NCBI RefSeq assembly: GCF_000143535.2
Contig: NC_037318.1
Coordinates: 2,170,001-2,234,000 of the forward strand
Direction of reading: 5' to 3'
Length of the DNA stretch: 64,000 nucleotides
Source of the DNA: Botrytis cinerea B05.10
Lineage: Eukaryota > Ascomycota > Leotiomycetes > Helotiales > Sclerotiniaceae
Positions 9,872 through 21,264 of this stretch are shown here, in pieces (the stretch's first letter is position 1; each line of letters opens with the position of its first letter). The position numbers and the translations under genes were made by a program. The notes beneath the pieces are model-generated. The model was not told the origin of the DNA. It was given only the letters and a program-made list of their open reading frames with translations, and made no database searches.

Positions 9872-11967
9872 ATGCCGTCCATACTGTCAGATGATGATAA
9901 AGAGACGGTCAAACGCATGGTACCAAAGGCCTCGAACAAAATCCAGGCAGTAGCAGTCGCCCGTCTATACATTGCTTATCCCGATCGTCATAAATGGACA
10001 TACACTGGTCTACAAGGTGCGGCAGTTCTTGCGAATGATCTCGTCGGAAATACCTACTGGATAAAACTTGTCGATATCTCAGTCAGTGGTTCACCTCTAT
10101 ACTAGCCCGGCAGTACTTCATCAATCATCACAGCTAACTTTTATGTTATAGTCTACGAACAAAGGCGTCATATGGGACCAAGAGGTATACGATACTTGGT
10201 CATATAACCAAGATAGAACATTTTTTCATACCTTCGAAACAGAAGAATGTCTGGCTGGATTGTCTTTTGTGGACGAGAAGGAGGCCAAAACCTTCATGAA
10301 AAAGATGAATGATCGAGAAAAGAATGCTAGTAAAGCTACAAAGGCCAATCCTTTTGGAGGCGCTGCTCCGGCTCATAAACATAGTCTTCTTGGTGGATTT
10401 TTTGGTGGACACAGACATTCTTCTGCTCCATCGATACAACCTACTCCCCCCGATTCTCCTAGCTACGTACTCCCACCTTCACAACCGGCGCATCCAGCAC
10501 AGAACCACAGGAACTCGGGTGGAAGCTTCAGGACAGGGCAGGCCGAATATGCAGCTTTGGAAGCGATCGATCCTCACTGGCGAGAGACATGGGGCGAGGA
10601 CTTGAGAGAAATGGGTATTACAGACGACATAATCAGGGATAATCAGGATTTCATTGCAGACTATATTCGAGAAAAGCAAGCTCAACAAGTCATAACACCT
10701 ACGCCTAGTGGTATCGAAAATCAAAGAAACAAAGCCCCTCCTCCACCTCCACCTCCAGCAGCACCTCGAACGCGTTCTGATAGTCCTCAAAGTTCTGCTG
10801 CTGGTCATGGACGAGGTGCACCACCTCCACCTCCTGCGCCACGGCGATCCAAAGCAGATATTGCTCGAGAGCCAACACCACCAAGAGAGCCTTCACCACC
10901 CAGGGGCCCCCCTCCCCCCAGGTTTGCAGCCCCACCGCCATTCCCAGATGCTGGAAAATTTGCGCATACCAATGATAGAGCACCTTCTCGAGCACATGCT
11001 TCTTCTAATCCAGGGCCACCCCCACCACCTAGGCCTGCGAAAACGCCTATCGAAGATTACGAACCAGGAGAATCAGGTTCGAGATTTGGAGTTCCTCCTC
11101 CTTTCGCGGGGACAAGAATTACGGCACCACCCACTCCACAACGAGGTCCTGTTCCACCTCCGCCTCCTAGAGATATTCATCAATCACACAGTAGTCATGC
11201 TATACCGCCTGCGCACATTCCTCCTCCGCCTTTACCGCCCAAAACTCCAGCATCTCCAAGTGCTCCCCCCTTACCACCTGCTTCTACTCGTCCTGTACCT
11301 TTACCCCCGAGAGATACTGCACCACCTCCACCTCCTTTGCCTCAAATGAGTGCACCGCCTCCACCTCCTTTGCCTCAAATGAGTGCCCCACCTCCACCAC
11401 CTTTACCGCAATCCGCAGCTCCACCTATCCCATCATCTGCTGCTCCTCCACCTCCCCCACCACCTGGACCTCCCCCAGCATTTGGAGGACCACCTCCCCC
11501 TCCCCCTCCACCTATGCCATCATTTGGCGGTCCTCCACCTCCTCCGCCTCCTCCAGGAAATGGACCTCCAGCTCCTCCTCCACCTCCACCACCTCCAAAT
11601 CGCGATTCTGGTCATGCTTCGGGTGCTCCGCCGCCACCTAAACCTACTGGTGATCGTGCAGATCTAATGGCAAACATTCAAAAAGCCGGTGGTATTGGGG
11701 CTCTCAAGAAAGTTGACCGATCACAAATTAGAGACAGAAGTGGTGCTGCCGTTCCCGGTGCAGATACTGGACCTGCGGGTAGTGGACTTCCTCCAGCTGG
11801 TGCATCTTCAGGGGGCGGAGGTGGATTGGCGGATGCATTAGCAGCTGCTTTGAATAAGAGAAAGCAGAAAGTTAGTGCTAGTGGTAAGTTTCATTTTATA
11901 ATCTTCGAGTTTGTGTCCTTGGCTAACATTTTGATCAGATGACGAAGCGGAAGATGATGATTGGTAG
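9872..11967 (+). CDS. Wiskott-Aldrich syndrome protein (WASP/Las17) homologue, three exons
   Basis: Activator of the Arp2/3 complex that drives branched actin assembly at endocytic patches and hyphal tips. Exons are 9872-10081, 10152-11883 and 11939-11967, giving 656 aa. Introns are 70 bp (GTCAGT...TATAG) and 55 bp (GTAAGT...TCAG), both with a CTAAC branch site. The WH1/EVH1 domain (about 15-127) spans intron 1, with NTYWIKLVDIS joined to STNKGVIWDQEVYDTW. A conserved-looking helical segment (about 204-250, DPHWRETWGEDLREMGITDD) follows. A long poly-proline region with many PPPPP runs would bind profilin and SH3 partners. The C-terminus is a full VCA module: WH2 (DLMANIQKAGGIGALKKV), a connector helix (LADALAAALNKRKQK) and an acidic tail ending DDEAEDDDW. 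The acidic tail is recovered only when intron 2 is removed. The start MPSILSDDDKE has a good AAAATG context. Confidence 0.95.
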
Positions 11968-12573
11968 ATGCGATGATGTGATTAGTTGTTTAGTCTGGTA
12001 GAGGAATGAAGTCAAAGGGGGGCGAAGTTTGTAGTATATTGAGCGATTATGAAGTCAAGCAGAAAGGAGACGTTCAGTCAAAGCCTTGTTAATCAGAATT
12101 GGCTGCTGTAAAGTTACGTGATTGGCTTAAGAGATACGGGTAACTCAAGTGCGAGGAGTTTTAGTAGTTAAATCAATCGAGAACATTAAAAATTGGAAAT
12201 TTCAAGACGTGCATGTAAAGATTGTGTGTGCAACATGGTCAAACTTTGAAGTTATTGCATTCAATCCAGCGCAAATCACAGGTGATACATTCAAAATAAA
12301 AGGACTGTTTCATTATTCGAATAGCCTTCAGTCTATGCTACGTAGATTGGAATTAAGAGTCCTGGTCAATACATGCATAACGTCTCTCCCACTATACAAG
12401 TATCGCCAGTCGAATGAAGCACTAGAAGGAAAAATGCCTGTCGAGGTTCTCGAGATCCAGCGAGTGAAACAATGACCAGATCCAACGAGATTGAGAGAGA
12501 AGACAGTCTTTCTTTCCATCCCCCTAACCACCACTGTCAATCGTGGAGGGGAGCCACTGATCCCCAGAACATT
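11968..12573. other. Convergent intergenic region between WASP and eIF1A
   Basis: About 0.6 kb of 3' flanking sequence for two converging genes. The ORF at 12149-12475 has no recognisable features. Nothing else stands out. Confidence 0.5.
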
Positions 12574-13259
12574 TTAGATATCATCAATATCAATCTCCTT
12601 GCCCTTTCCTCCTTCAGCAGCATCTTCAGAATCACTACCACTATCTCTGTCGTCATCGAACTCGAAGTTGCAGTCTCCGTCTTCGCCTTGTCCGTAAGTA
12701 TCGGTTTCGTTGATCTTTGCGCTCTCGGGGAGTTCTCCATAGGCCTTCAAACTTCTGGCCTCGTCGGCGCTGTACTTGAGGATGACGTCTCCCTTCTCAT
12801 CTTGGTAATCACGGAGAGAAAGGAGAATGATATCTCCTTGGTTGATCCAGACCTTCTTTCTGAGCTTTCCACGGATATGTGCAAGACGTCTGGTACCATC
12901 AAAGCAGAGAGCTTCTAAACGACCGTTTCCGAGCATCTTGATAACTTGGGCATATTCTGCAGGAAGTCGTTAGTTTGTCGTCTGCGGAGCAAGATGACTT
13001 GAAAGACAAGGAGCGGTAAAGAAGAGGCGAAGGTAGACGGCAGCTGCAAATGGTAGCTACAGGAAATAGGGAGTATGTACCTTGACCTTCTTCCTTGAAG
13101 GTTAATTCACGCTTCTCATTATCGTTCTCGTTCTTTCCACGACGCCTGTTCTTTCCTCCCTATTTTTCGCAACTGTGTCAGCCTGGATCAAGACAGTGGG
13201 GTGGAATATTTCCAATAAAAAATGCGACAATGTCTTACCTTTCCCTTATTCTTAGGCAT
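12574..13259 (-). CDS. Translation initiation factor eIF1A, three exons
   Basis: eIF1A binds the A-site region of the 40S subunit, promotes ternary complex recruitment and scanning, and contributes to start codon selection. Exons are 13259-13239 (MPKNKGK), 13159-13081 ([20 protein letters not shown]...) and 12956-12574 (beginning [16 protein letters not shown]), giving 160 aa. Both introns are in frame, with donors GTAAGA and GTACAT and acceptors AATAG and CTGCAG. The basic N-terminal tail, the S1-like OB fold (about 30-110, with [18 protein letters not shown] and [17 protein letters not shown]) and the acidic C-terminal tail ending DIDDI are all present as in the family. Length fits (yeast 153, human 144). 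It is transcribed divergently from the unknown gene at 13696, with 436 bp between start codons. Confidence 0.96.
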
Positions 13260-13695
13260 ATTTGCTGTTGTTTACTCTACTGTCGATTTTTTGGATTTCG
13301 GTTTGGAGGGTGTTTGTGGTTTGGATTATTGTTTTGGTTGTGGTGTAGGAGTAAGATTAATGAAGAGGAAGAAGGAAGAAGAAGGCGACCAAGTAGCAGA
13401 CAATAATTTATTTCTGGGCTGGAGTAGTGTCATAAATTGTGGTTCACTAGTGGTGGGGTCTTGGCGCACGCTAAAGATATCCGGTCCGACCAAATTGATG
13501 AATTCGCTTTGTTACGGCTCCATTGCTATTGATCGAGACCTTTATACCCAAAAAACAACAATGTCCAACACATCCGCCCGTCTTCAAAGTCATTGTCTAC
13601 TGCTACAAGAACAAAGAACAATAGGAATTAGTAGCCAATGATTCTGACGCACACTATTCCCACCTCAAGACTCTTCCAATCCTCCTCCACTGGAG
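13260..13695. other. Divergent promoter between eIF1A and the 245-aa gene
   Basis: A 436-bp spacer separates two start codons facing away from each other. No clear TATA box was seen, fitting constitutive promoters. ORFs inside it overlap eIF1A exon 1 antisense and are not credible. Confidence 0.5.
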
Positions 13696-14433
13696 ATGGC
13701 TGCTAGAGCGACTGGAACAGCTGCAGTTGCTGTGGAATCGAAGTTCTCGCAGCTGATACGTTCCGGTCAACTGAAGTCAATAGATGCTCTAGCTTATGGA
13801 TCATTCAAAGGTATCACAGGGGACGATCAGTGTTTTTCTTATAAGCTTTCCGCCTTCCACGCCTATGGCTCTCATCAAGCACCAGCGGTATCAAAAACCT
13901 ACAACCCAGACCACTATAACATTCAGCACCTTTTAGTCAACAAATCCTCGCCTTTATGGCTCTCTGTTTTTTGTGCGAAAGTTAATGGAGGAAACAAGAA
14001 AGTTATACGAACCCACATGGTACGAAGGATCAGAACTGCAATTAGAGAAGCCTTGAAGAACCATGATTATGACTTGTCTGGGAAAAGGATATCCAACAGT
14101 ATAGGGAGGGGTAGCAAGGGCGAGGACCTAGTTGGTACGATGATAATATCTGCCAAAGACAAGGCCTTGACTGCAAAGATGGATGTTTTACAAGATCAAG
14201 CGGAGATGGCTGTGACCGCATTGATACGAAAGTTCAAGCTGGAGCGTGAAGCTCGACATAACAGTTCAAATCAGAATGCCAGCAAACAAAACAAGGGCAC
14301 GCCCGTGGAAGTGAAAAGGGTCCAAATGAAAAATAGGGCGAGGGAAAAGGGGGGCGATACAACAGTGAACTCTCCAAAGAAGAAGAAAAACACCAAGAAT
14401 AAGGTATTTGGTGGAACAGTCTATCAAAAGTGA
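13696..14433 (+). CDS. Uncharacterised basic protein, 245 aa
   Basis: Single-exon frame with ATG at 13696 (context GGAGATGGC). An upstream ATG at 13638 is out of frame and stops within 25 codons. The N-terminal two thirds look folded, with FSQLIRSGQLKSIDALAYGS, HYNIQHLLVNKSSPLWLSVF, IRTAIREALKNHDYDLSGK and a GTMIISAKDKALTAKMDVLQ segment. The C-terminal third is a lysine-rich disordered tail with SPKKKKNTKNK, which could act as a nuclear or nucleolar targeting signal or bind RNA. I do not recognise the family. The basic tail together with a head-to-head arrangement with eIF1A would fit an RNA-related role, but that is speculation. Confidence 0.75.
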   Translation: MAARATGTAAVAVESKFSQLIRSGQLKSIDALAYGSFKGITGDDQCFSYKLSAFHAYGSHQAPAVSKTYNPDHYNIQHLLVNKSSPLWLSVFCAKVNGGNKKVIRTHMVRRIRTAIREALKNHDYDLSGKRISNSIGRGSKGEDLVGTMIISAKDKALTAKMDVLQDQAEMAVTALIRKFKLEREARHNSSNQNASKQNKGTPVEVKRVQMKNRAREKGGDTTVNSPKKKKNTKNKVFGGTVYQK

Positions 14434-14763
14434 TGGAAAATAATGCAAAATAATAAATAGACAAAAATCTCAAGTTAGAAGCTACCACGTTTTGATAACC
14501 AGACTATGTAACCTTCACAAATTATTCAAAAGATATAATATATATATATTGCATTTGCCATCACACATACCACAGTATCATGAGAAAGTTCACATCAAAA
14601 ATGTTTCATCAATTTGCGGCTGTGTCAGATCCAACCAATTAGCGCCGCCTGAACACACGCTGGAGCTCTCCAAGCTAATCTGGGACGATCGCAATCGCGA
14701 AGCTGTCGCAACGTATCTTGAAGAATTTCATTCCCTTTTGTCACATTAAAGAGAGTATTCGCC
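14434..14763. other. Intergenic region before the Chs5 homologue
   Basis: About 330 bp. A short TA run lies at about 14534-14549. Otherwise no feature was seen. It presumably holds the terminator of the upstream gene and the promoter of the Chs5 homologue. Confidence 0.45.
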
Positions 14764-16075
14764 ATGTTGATTTCACTCACCGTGGGTAAAGTCGATGCCG
14801 GAGTGGCAGTCTTATTAACTCAAGATAAACGACTCGTAAGTTATGCTCTCAACAATGCTTCAATCAATTGTACATTGACTACATATGTACAACTTGGTCA
14901 TTGCACATGTTACTTCCCCCGACCTCCAGAGCTGACAATACCCCTCACAGATTGAATTCCCATCTATTCTCCTTCCACCCAATATCACCTCCGGTAGCAT
15001 CGTCGATATCACCGTTGCACGAAACCTCGTCTCGGAAGAAAAATCCCAAAAGTCATTCGTCGCTCTCCAAGATTCTATCTTCAATTCATTTGGTGCATCA
15101 GAACCGTCTGCACCAGTCCTTCGCTGTCGCAATGCAACTCAGACTTCTGTCGTTTTAGAATGGGATCACATTGAGTTAGCAACCGCAGATGTTATCTCAC
15201 TCTCCCTCTTCCGCAATGGACAAAAGGCTGGAAACATACCAAGGCCGAGTCAAATGCTGAGCACAAAGATCAGCGGTTTAGCTGTTGATACGGAATACAC
15301 GTTCCACCTGGTATTAAGAACAAGTGCTGGAACTTTTAGTAGTGAGAAGGTGGTCGTAAAGACACACAAAATGACGGATCTAAGTGGTATTACTGTTACG
15401 CCTGGTATTCTGCCCGCTTCATTGAGGGATAGTCTTGTCAAAGCAGTTGAGAGGATTGGGGCGAAGATGGCAGATAGTGTGAGAATCGACACAACACACT
15501 TTGTCACAACAGAAGGAAGAGGTATAGCTTGGGAAAAGGCCGTCGAGATGAATATTCCAGTTGTAAGGCCGGAATGGGTTGAGGGCTGTGAGAGAGGTGG
15601 AAGAATCGTAGGCGTTAGGCAATATTATCTTGATGCGGATCCAAAACAGAGACAAATAGTTTCAAACGCACCTCCAGCTCAGCCAGCACAGGCTGAGCCA
15701 CCCAGAGAACAAGTTACAACTCCAACTACTTCACCACCACCCACGAACACAAATGGTACGAATGGTCAAACTGTTCCTCCTACTCCACCCGCAAAAGATA
15801 CACCTAAACCAGAGAAGGAGGAGAGGGAGAAGGAACAAGAAGATGGAGATGCTAGTAGCGACTCGGGAGAAGGACAAGAAAAGCGAGAGACAGAAAAGAC
15901 AGCAGTATCCGAAGAGCAAAAGTCCCGAGCTTCAGATGTAGAACAACAGAAACTTGCACTCCGACCTGCAGCACCATTTGGAGTATCGGCAGATGACTTG
16001 ACCAAACCGGGGGAGGAAAACGCATCCGGGAATCAGACACCAGGAAATGCTAGCTTTCAAGATGTCGCTTTGTGA
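14764..16075 (+). CDS. Chs5 homologue, exomer complex scaffold, two exons
   Basis: Chs5 is the dimeric scaffold of exomer, the trans-Golgi coat adaptor that with ChAPs proteins exports chitin synthase and other cargo to the plasma membrane. Exon 1 (14764-14835) encodes MLISLTVGKVDAGVAVLLTQ plus DKRL. The 115-bp intron (GTAAGT...CACAG) is followed by exon 2 (14951-16075) starting IEFPSILLPPNITSG, for 398 aa. In order there are the N-terminal dimerisation segment, a fibronectin type III domain (about 75-165, with APVLRCRNATQTSVVLEWDH) and a BRCT domain (about 168-255, with GITVTPGILPASLRDSLVKA and RPEWVEGCERGG). A long Pro/Thr/Glu/Lys disordered tail follows. This N-terminal segment, FN3 and BRCT arrangement is diagnostic for Chs5. 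The intron splits the conserved KRL-IEFP sequence and must be removed. Confidence 0.93.
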
Positions 16076-16667
16076 TCGACGATCGAGGGATATTTCATCT
16101 TTGTTACTATTATATTATAATCAATGTTTTGGAATGGCTAGCAACAACAATTGTTGGCAGGCATGGTGTTGGGATGGGAAGAGAGATTTATTGCATTGCT
16201 TCAGCGTTTCTTAAAAATGTTTTCTACAATAGCTTGAAGATATGAATATGTAATGAGCTCTCGCCATCCTTGTGAGTATAGATTCGCAGTGTTCATTTGA
16301 TCTCGCTAGAACATCAAGATCCCCCTTTTTTGACATCGTGAACTCATCCAATGACTAATTCCTATTCAAACTTTCAAACTTTCAAACTTAGAGTTAATCT
16401 CTGGTTAGCCTAGCTACACCCCACACACCCGATCTAAAATGCAACATAGATGCATGGAAAGATCGACCGCCCGATGTCAATGGATCGTCAAGCCACACCC
16501 GCCACTTGTAAGGATTGCTCTTCTAAAATATATCAATGATGCTGTCATTGTCATTGCCATTGATGTCAAGCAAAAGGCCATGCTCCTCCCCTCTACATGA
16601 TCTTTCTTCATACTCATGCAAATCCCCAAAATACTACACCGCAGTATAACAAATTGAGAAAAAAGAA
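16076..16667. other. Intergenic region between the Chs5 homologue and the SDR gene
   Basis: About 590 bp, no gene recognised. A short three-fold CTTTCAAA repeat lies near 16368-16390. Short ORFs here are not credible. Confidence 0.45.
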
Positions 16668-17577
16668 ATGGCATGGTCACTAGTTTGTCCCGCAAACCGA
16701 GGAATTGGTTTCTACCTGACTCGACATCTCCTTCAAAACACACAACTTCCCGTCGTGGCAACTTCAAGGAAAGATATTGAAGGAGCAAAGAAATCTATTC
16801 TGGCAGACTTAGATGTTGATCCCAAGAGATTGACTGTATTGGAAGTCGATGTTACGAGTAAGTGATTCATTGTCTCACTCAATCACTCAAAACTGATTTT
16901 CATGTATTGGAAATTTATAAATTCTAATATTAATATCACCCAAATATAAAATCTCAAAATTCTAACACAGTCCAGATGAATCCACCATCTCCTCGGCCGC
17001 GGAAAAATGTTCATCTCTCTTCCCCTCCTCAACCCACCATCTGCGTCTCGCCTTTTCCATCCCCGGGATTCTCTACCCTGAAAAATCACCCGCCCAATTA
17101 GACCAATCCCAGATCCAACACACCTTCGCCGTCAACACCATCGGCCCCCTCCTTCTCACCAAACACTTTTCCCCCTTCCTCCCCCCAAAACGTCTAGATC
17201 TCTCTTCCTCTCCCCACACAAAGAATTTACCGCCTCACGCCCTCTGGCTCAACATGTCAGCTCGTGTGGGTTCCACCTCGGATAATGCACTCGGGGGGTG
17301 GTATAGTTATCGCGCTTCGAAAGCAGCGGTTAATTCTCTAACGAAGACTTTTGATCTTTTTTTGAAAACGAGACATGGGGATAACGCGCTCGCTATTTCG
17401 TATCATCCGGGGACGGTGAAGACGGGTTTGTCAAAGGAGTTTTGGGGAGGTGTTAAGGAGGGGAAATTGTTCAGTCCCGAGTTTGCGGTGGAGAAGCTGT
17501 GGGATGTTGCGATGGCGAAGGGGATTGAGAGTAGAGGGCGATGTTGGGATTGGAGAGGAGTGGAGATTTCACCTTGA
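16668..17577 (+). CDS. Short-chain dehydrogenase/reductase (SDR), two exons
   Basis: Classical-type SDR, predicted to be an NAD(P)(H)-dependent oxidoreductase; the substrate is unknown. Exon 1 (16668-16857) begins MAWSLVCPANRGIGFYLTRH and ends in the conserved DVT. A 118-bp intron (GTAAGT...TCCAG, with CTAAC just before) is followed by exon 2 (16976-17577), restoring DVTNESTISSAAEKC, for 263 aa. The NNAG-equivalent and helix 4 region shows HTFAVNTIGPLLLTKH, and the catalytic residues are present as the Ser of NMSARVGS and YRASK. The substrate-loop region has SYHPGTVKTGLS. The cofactor motif reads CPANRGIG rather than TGxxxGIG, so the first glycine is replaced. Exon 2 is C-rich at its start and GC-rich through the catalytic region. 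The gene is convergent with the Rec8 gene. Confidence 0.88.
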
Positions 17578-18090
17578 GAAGAGCGTGAGTGGCAGTATAG
17601 GAGGTTGTCTAACTGTTATTGTGAAGCTAGTCCCATTTCTTGATGCCGGTATATGATATTTTCTCACACTTGTACTATTAATACTTCCTCCATTGTATGA
17701 CTTACGTCACTTTAGCATTGATTGTCACTTTGAAGCGCAAGCACCTTTGTTTTTCATTGATGTATTTATATCTACGTTTCGTGGATTTTTCGAGCAAATA
17801 TTAATATAAGCTAACGTTACACATTCTCTCTTTATTCTCATATGATTCGAGAATCGTAAAATCATCCACCCCAAGTACATTTAAAATCTCCATCAATATA
17901 GCAAAATGTAGCAACCATAAAAAGATTCCGGTTCCCTGTCAAGGCCTTCGATAACCTTTCAACCCCTCTATAAACCCTTTCTAGAACATAGCAAATGTCA
18001 TTAATAACTCTCTCATTTACCTGATCATGACATATATGCTCAGGTCTCGAGCTAGCGGTCGCCACGACTTTGAATCCCTTCAAAACAGTA
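17578..18090. other. Convergent intergenic region between SDR and Rec8 genes
   Basis: About 510 bp of shared 3' flank. An antisense ORF at 17862-18083 has no recognisable features. Nothing else was seen. Confidence 0.45.
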
Positions 18091-20449
18091 CTACAAGCAC
18101 GTCAACCAAATCTCCCCGCCCAATCCATTTCCACCTACATCCACACTCTCACCATCATCTTGATCAACCCAGATTTTTCCCTTGGTAGCCAAAGATAATA
18201 TGTGTAGGAATGCCTGAGCTGCTACAACCTCACTATTCGTTGCCGGGTTGAACAAATCCTCGAATCCCACTTTCTTATCTCTCAATTGTCCATTCTCATA
18301 AAAGAGATCTTCCTCGTCATCATATTTCTCTGCAATGGATAGTCGGACAAATTCGAGGAAATTCTCACTTCCTGTATCCATGACGTCTCTAGCCCACTGG
18401 CTTTGTCCTGCTGTCTGTGTATCCACATTCGCAGCGGGCCCGAACATTTCAAACTCCCTAGTTGACTCCCTAGTTGACTCCCTAGTTGACTCTCTGACTG
18501 CTCGTTCAAAAGCTTCCAAATGTGTTCCATCGATGCTTTCCCCATCAAGATTGGTGCTGACATCGTCACTTCTTCCATACATAATTACATCTTGCTGTGA
18601 AGAGAACTTTTCCAACTCGCCTCCGCCAGGCAAAATGCTACCTCTTCCCACCAATGGACTGGCGGAAACGCCCCTACTACCAAGTCTAAGCGAAGAAGCG
18701 TGGCGCAAACTTGAAGAGCGAGCTCTCTGACTGGCAGACAAGTTCCATGGCATCATCGCACTGCTTGGATATTCGGCTAACCCCTCCGCTGCATCTCTAC
18801 CCATTTCCACCTCAATCGGAGTGCCGAATGGCTCGTCATCAACTTGAATGACAAAATCATCGTCACCTCTGAAATCGCGAGGAATTTCTTCGTCGGAAAA
18901 ATGGCGAAGTCTCTTATTAGGAATATTGTCTTCACCTTCGAATTCTGCTTGACGTTTAGCAGAACTCGACACTCGCCCTGTAATCTTTGCAAGAAGTACA
19001 TCACCCGAAAACATGCTCAAAGGGCCCGGAAGCTTTGTTGAACCAATTCCAATTCCAGCACCATTGAGACCATTTCCAATGACGAACATGAGAGCATTTT
19101 GCTTGGCTAAGGTGTTGCCCTTCGCTGCCAACTTTGCTGCACGAAGACTGTCTTGAGTATCGACATACTCTCTTTGCCAGATTGAGAGAACTGAATTCAT
19201 CAGTTCTTGGGTTTGGTCGATAGGAAGTTGTTTCTTGGTCTTAGATTTCCTGGGACGCGAAGGTGCGGTTGCGCTTTCAGATGCCGAATCTTCAGGCTGC
19301 GAGAGCGATTGTTCGCGGCCCGGCAAAGGAACAGGTAAAGCACCACTCATAAAGGCTTCGAAGGGCTCCGCATCAGGTAACATACTTCTGCCATCATCGT
19401 CCCCAAACACAATGTTCAAATCTCCATCTTCATCGTATATACGACCGTTGTCTCCAGCTTGAAGCCTAGCATCGTCATTTTCTTTGCGAACTCTTGCACT
19501 AGCCGCCGAGTCACTACCAAATCTCGGAGCTACACTTGTATTCGCTGCCCTTCGAGCGGCAATATCTTGAGCTGTCAAGTCTCTGATTTCTCCGTTCTGA
19601 TCAATCTCAAACAGATCATTGTCTTCGAACAAGATAGCTTCGTCATCAAATCCATCTCTCTGAGTGCCCGATTTCAGCGCGGAAGACTTCATAAATGGAT
19701 CATGGAAAGGAAGCTGGTAGCCGTCCGCACTGAGACTCGAAGAAATATTCAAGCCCATAATAGAAGCACCTTGAGAAGAGGAGATAGAGCTACTTCGTCC
19801 GTGTTGTGAGTGAATCGATAATGAAACTTGCGAATCCCGATTTTGCGATTGATGGGCATCAATATCAAAATTGTGATCTAAAATTAATTCTGGAAGTGGA
19901 AGATTTGGATCAAATGCAGGATCATCCATCAGCATCAATTGGGCTGGTCTTAATTTCATAAAAAGTTAGCTTGGCCCGTCATAAATTGGGATCACAGTGC
20001 ACAACACTCACTCGACCTTAACAATTTCCAAATCCAAGCTTCCTATTAACATTTTTCCAAGTCCCCTCAAATTCTGCTCAACATGAATAGTATCACTTAA
20101 GACATACCCAACCTGTTGACCATAGACTCTAGAAACGCCATACAATAGATTGCTCTGTAGACGCAATGCCATAGGAGCTTCAGGCTCGAGTATTGTATTA
20201 CAGGCTTTCTTGACGTCAACATCGAGGATGGCTTTTCGGGTGATTTTCTTAGTCGACGATTTACTGCCTAGGGTTGCAACAAGCCATACCGTTGCGATAC
20301 CATGTTTTCGAGAGGTGAGAACTAGTAGTGGTGTTAGATTATGAAAAGGCAGTTGAGATGAGAGAGAAGCAAATACGTAGAAGAATGGTGAGATATGCAG
20401 TGAAGAGTTAAGCGCAGAGGAGATACATACTTTCATGGCTGTAGAACAT
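18091..20449 (-). CDS. Meiotic cohesin kleisin Rec8 homologue, three exons
   Basis: The alpha-kleisin that closes the SMC1-SMC3 ring in meiosis and is cut by separase at anaphase I. Exon 1 (20449-20431) encodes MFYSHE, exon 2 (20321-20012) starts ILTSRKHGIATVWLVATLGS and exon 3 (19948-18091) starts PAQLMLMDDPAFDP, for 728 aa. The donors are GTATGT and GTGAGT. The second acceptor is ATTAAG, unusual but correctly spaced from a CTAAC branch site. The N-terminal kleisin domain (about 1-110, with ALRLQSNLLYGVSRVYGQQV) binds SMC3. The middle is long, acidic and disordered. The C-terminal winged helix (about 680-728, AAQAFLHILSLATKGKIWV) binds SMC1. The LGSK stretch and the DDPAF segment favour Rec8 over mitotic Rad21. 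A three-fold ESTR repeat near residues 592-604 corresponds to a perfect 12-bp DNA repeat. Confidence 0.88.
18454..18501. repeat. In-frame 12-bp tandem repeat inside the Rec8 gene
   Basis: Three perfect 12-bp units (CTCCCTAGTTGA on the plus strand) and one degenerate unit lie in exon 3. They encode a repeated four-residue STRE/ESTR motif in the disordered region. The unit length keeps the frame, so copy number could vary without harm. Confidence 0.9.
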
Positions 20450-21264
20450 TTTTCCTAATTTAATTCAATTCAATCACTTCACAATGCGTGGGTTCACTAC
20501 TGATTGTGAATGCGCACGCGCACCAAGAACTTCAGTGGCCTTCGATATCTCGATTGTTTCGGTCGAATTGAGGACTCGTCTGAAGTGGTGTGGAGAAGTA
20601 TGAAGAAAGTACAACTACAAGACGGGTTGAATAAAACAGAAGACAAAGTGACTGAAGTTGTATTAAGTAAAGAAGTAAGTAAAGAAATGGAGAGGAGAAA
20701 CCAAAGTTTGTGATGTGACAGCAGTATTTTGAGATTTTCCGAACTTGAAGTGGTTTTCCAGCAAAGGAAGGGCTCGCGTGCGGCCTGATCACCCGCCTGA
20801 AAAGTGAAGATACAAACCCTTCGCAAAAGGTGAAAATATTAAAATCTTCGTAAGACTTTTGGGGCAATGCGTGGTAGCATAGATATATCCACCAGCACAT
20901 CATCCATCAGAGAAGCACGCGCATCAACAAAAGTAATCACGAATTGTAGAAAGTTGCTTGTTATTTTTGTTAATGAATTTACTCGCTCGGAGCAGTAACT
21001 CACAAGGATTGGTATGTATGCGCTATGGTCCTTATAACTCCCTTCATACCATGCTATAACTATGCCTTTATGTTTCAACAAATATAAGATCTATGATCCT
21101 TCGGTGATGCTAGCTAAAATGCAAAACCCATTAATTTCAATAGTATGCCTTCATCTTTGCATATTTCGATGAAGGCTACACGCCTAACGCCCAAACTACA
21201 CCCGGTGTAGTTGTTTATTTTCCCTATCCACCCGTCATAAATTCGTTGCAGATCAACCCTGTGT
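20450..21264. other. Intergenic region upstream of Rec8, downstream of the Flc-like gene
   Basis: About 815 bp with no recognisable gene. It contains the Rec8 promoter, in which no clear regulatory element could be named. The terminator of the minus-strand Flc-like gene lies near 21150-21264. Confidence 0.45.

Noticed and set aside
10708..11667. Leu/His-rich ORFs overlapping the proline-rich region of WASP
   Set aside because: They are frame-shifted readings of the CCx-rich proline codons.
13095..13641. Plus-strand ORFs over the start of eIF1A
   Set aside because: They lie antisense to eIF1A exons 1 and 2 and in the divergent promoter, without protein-like features.
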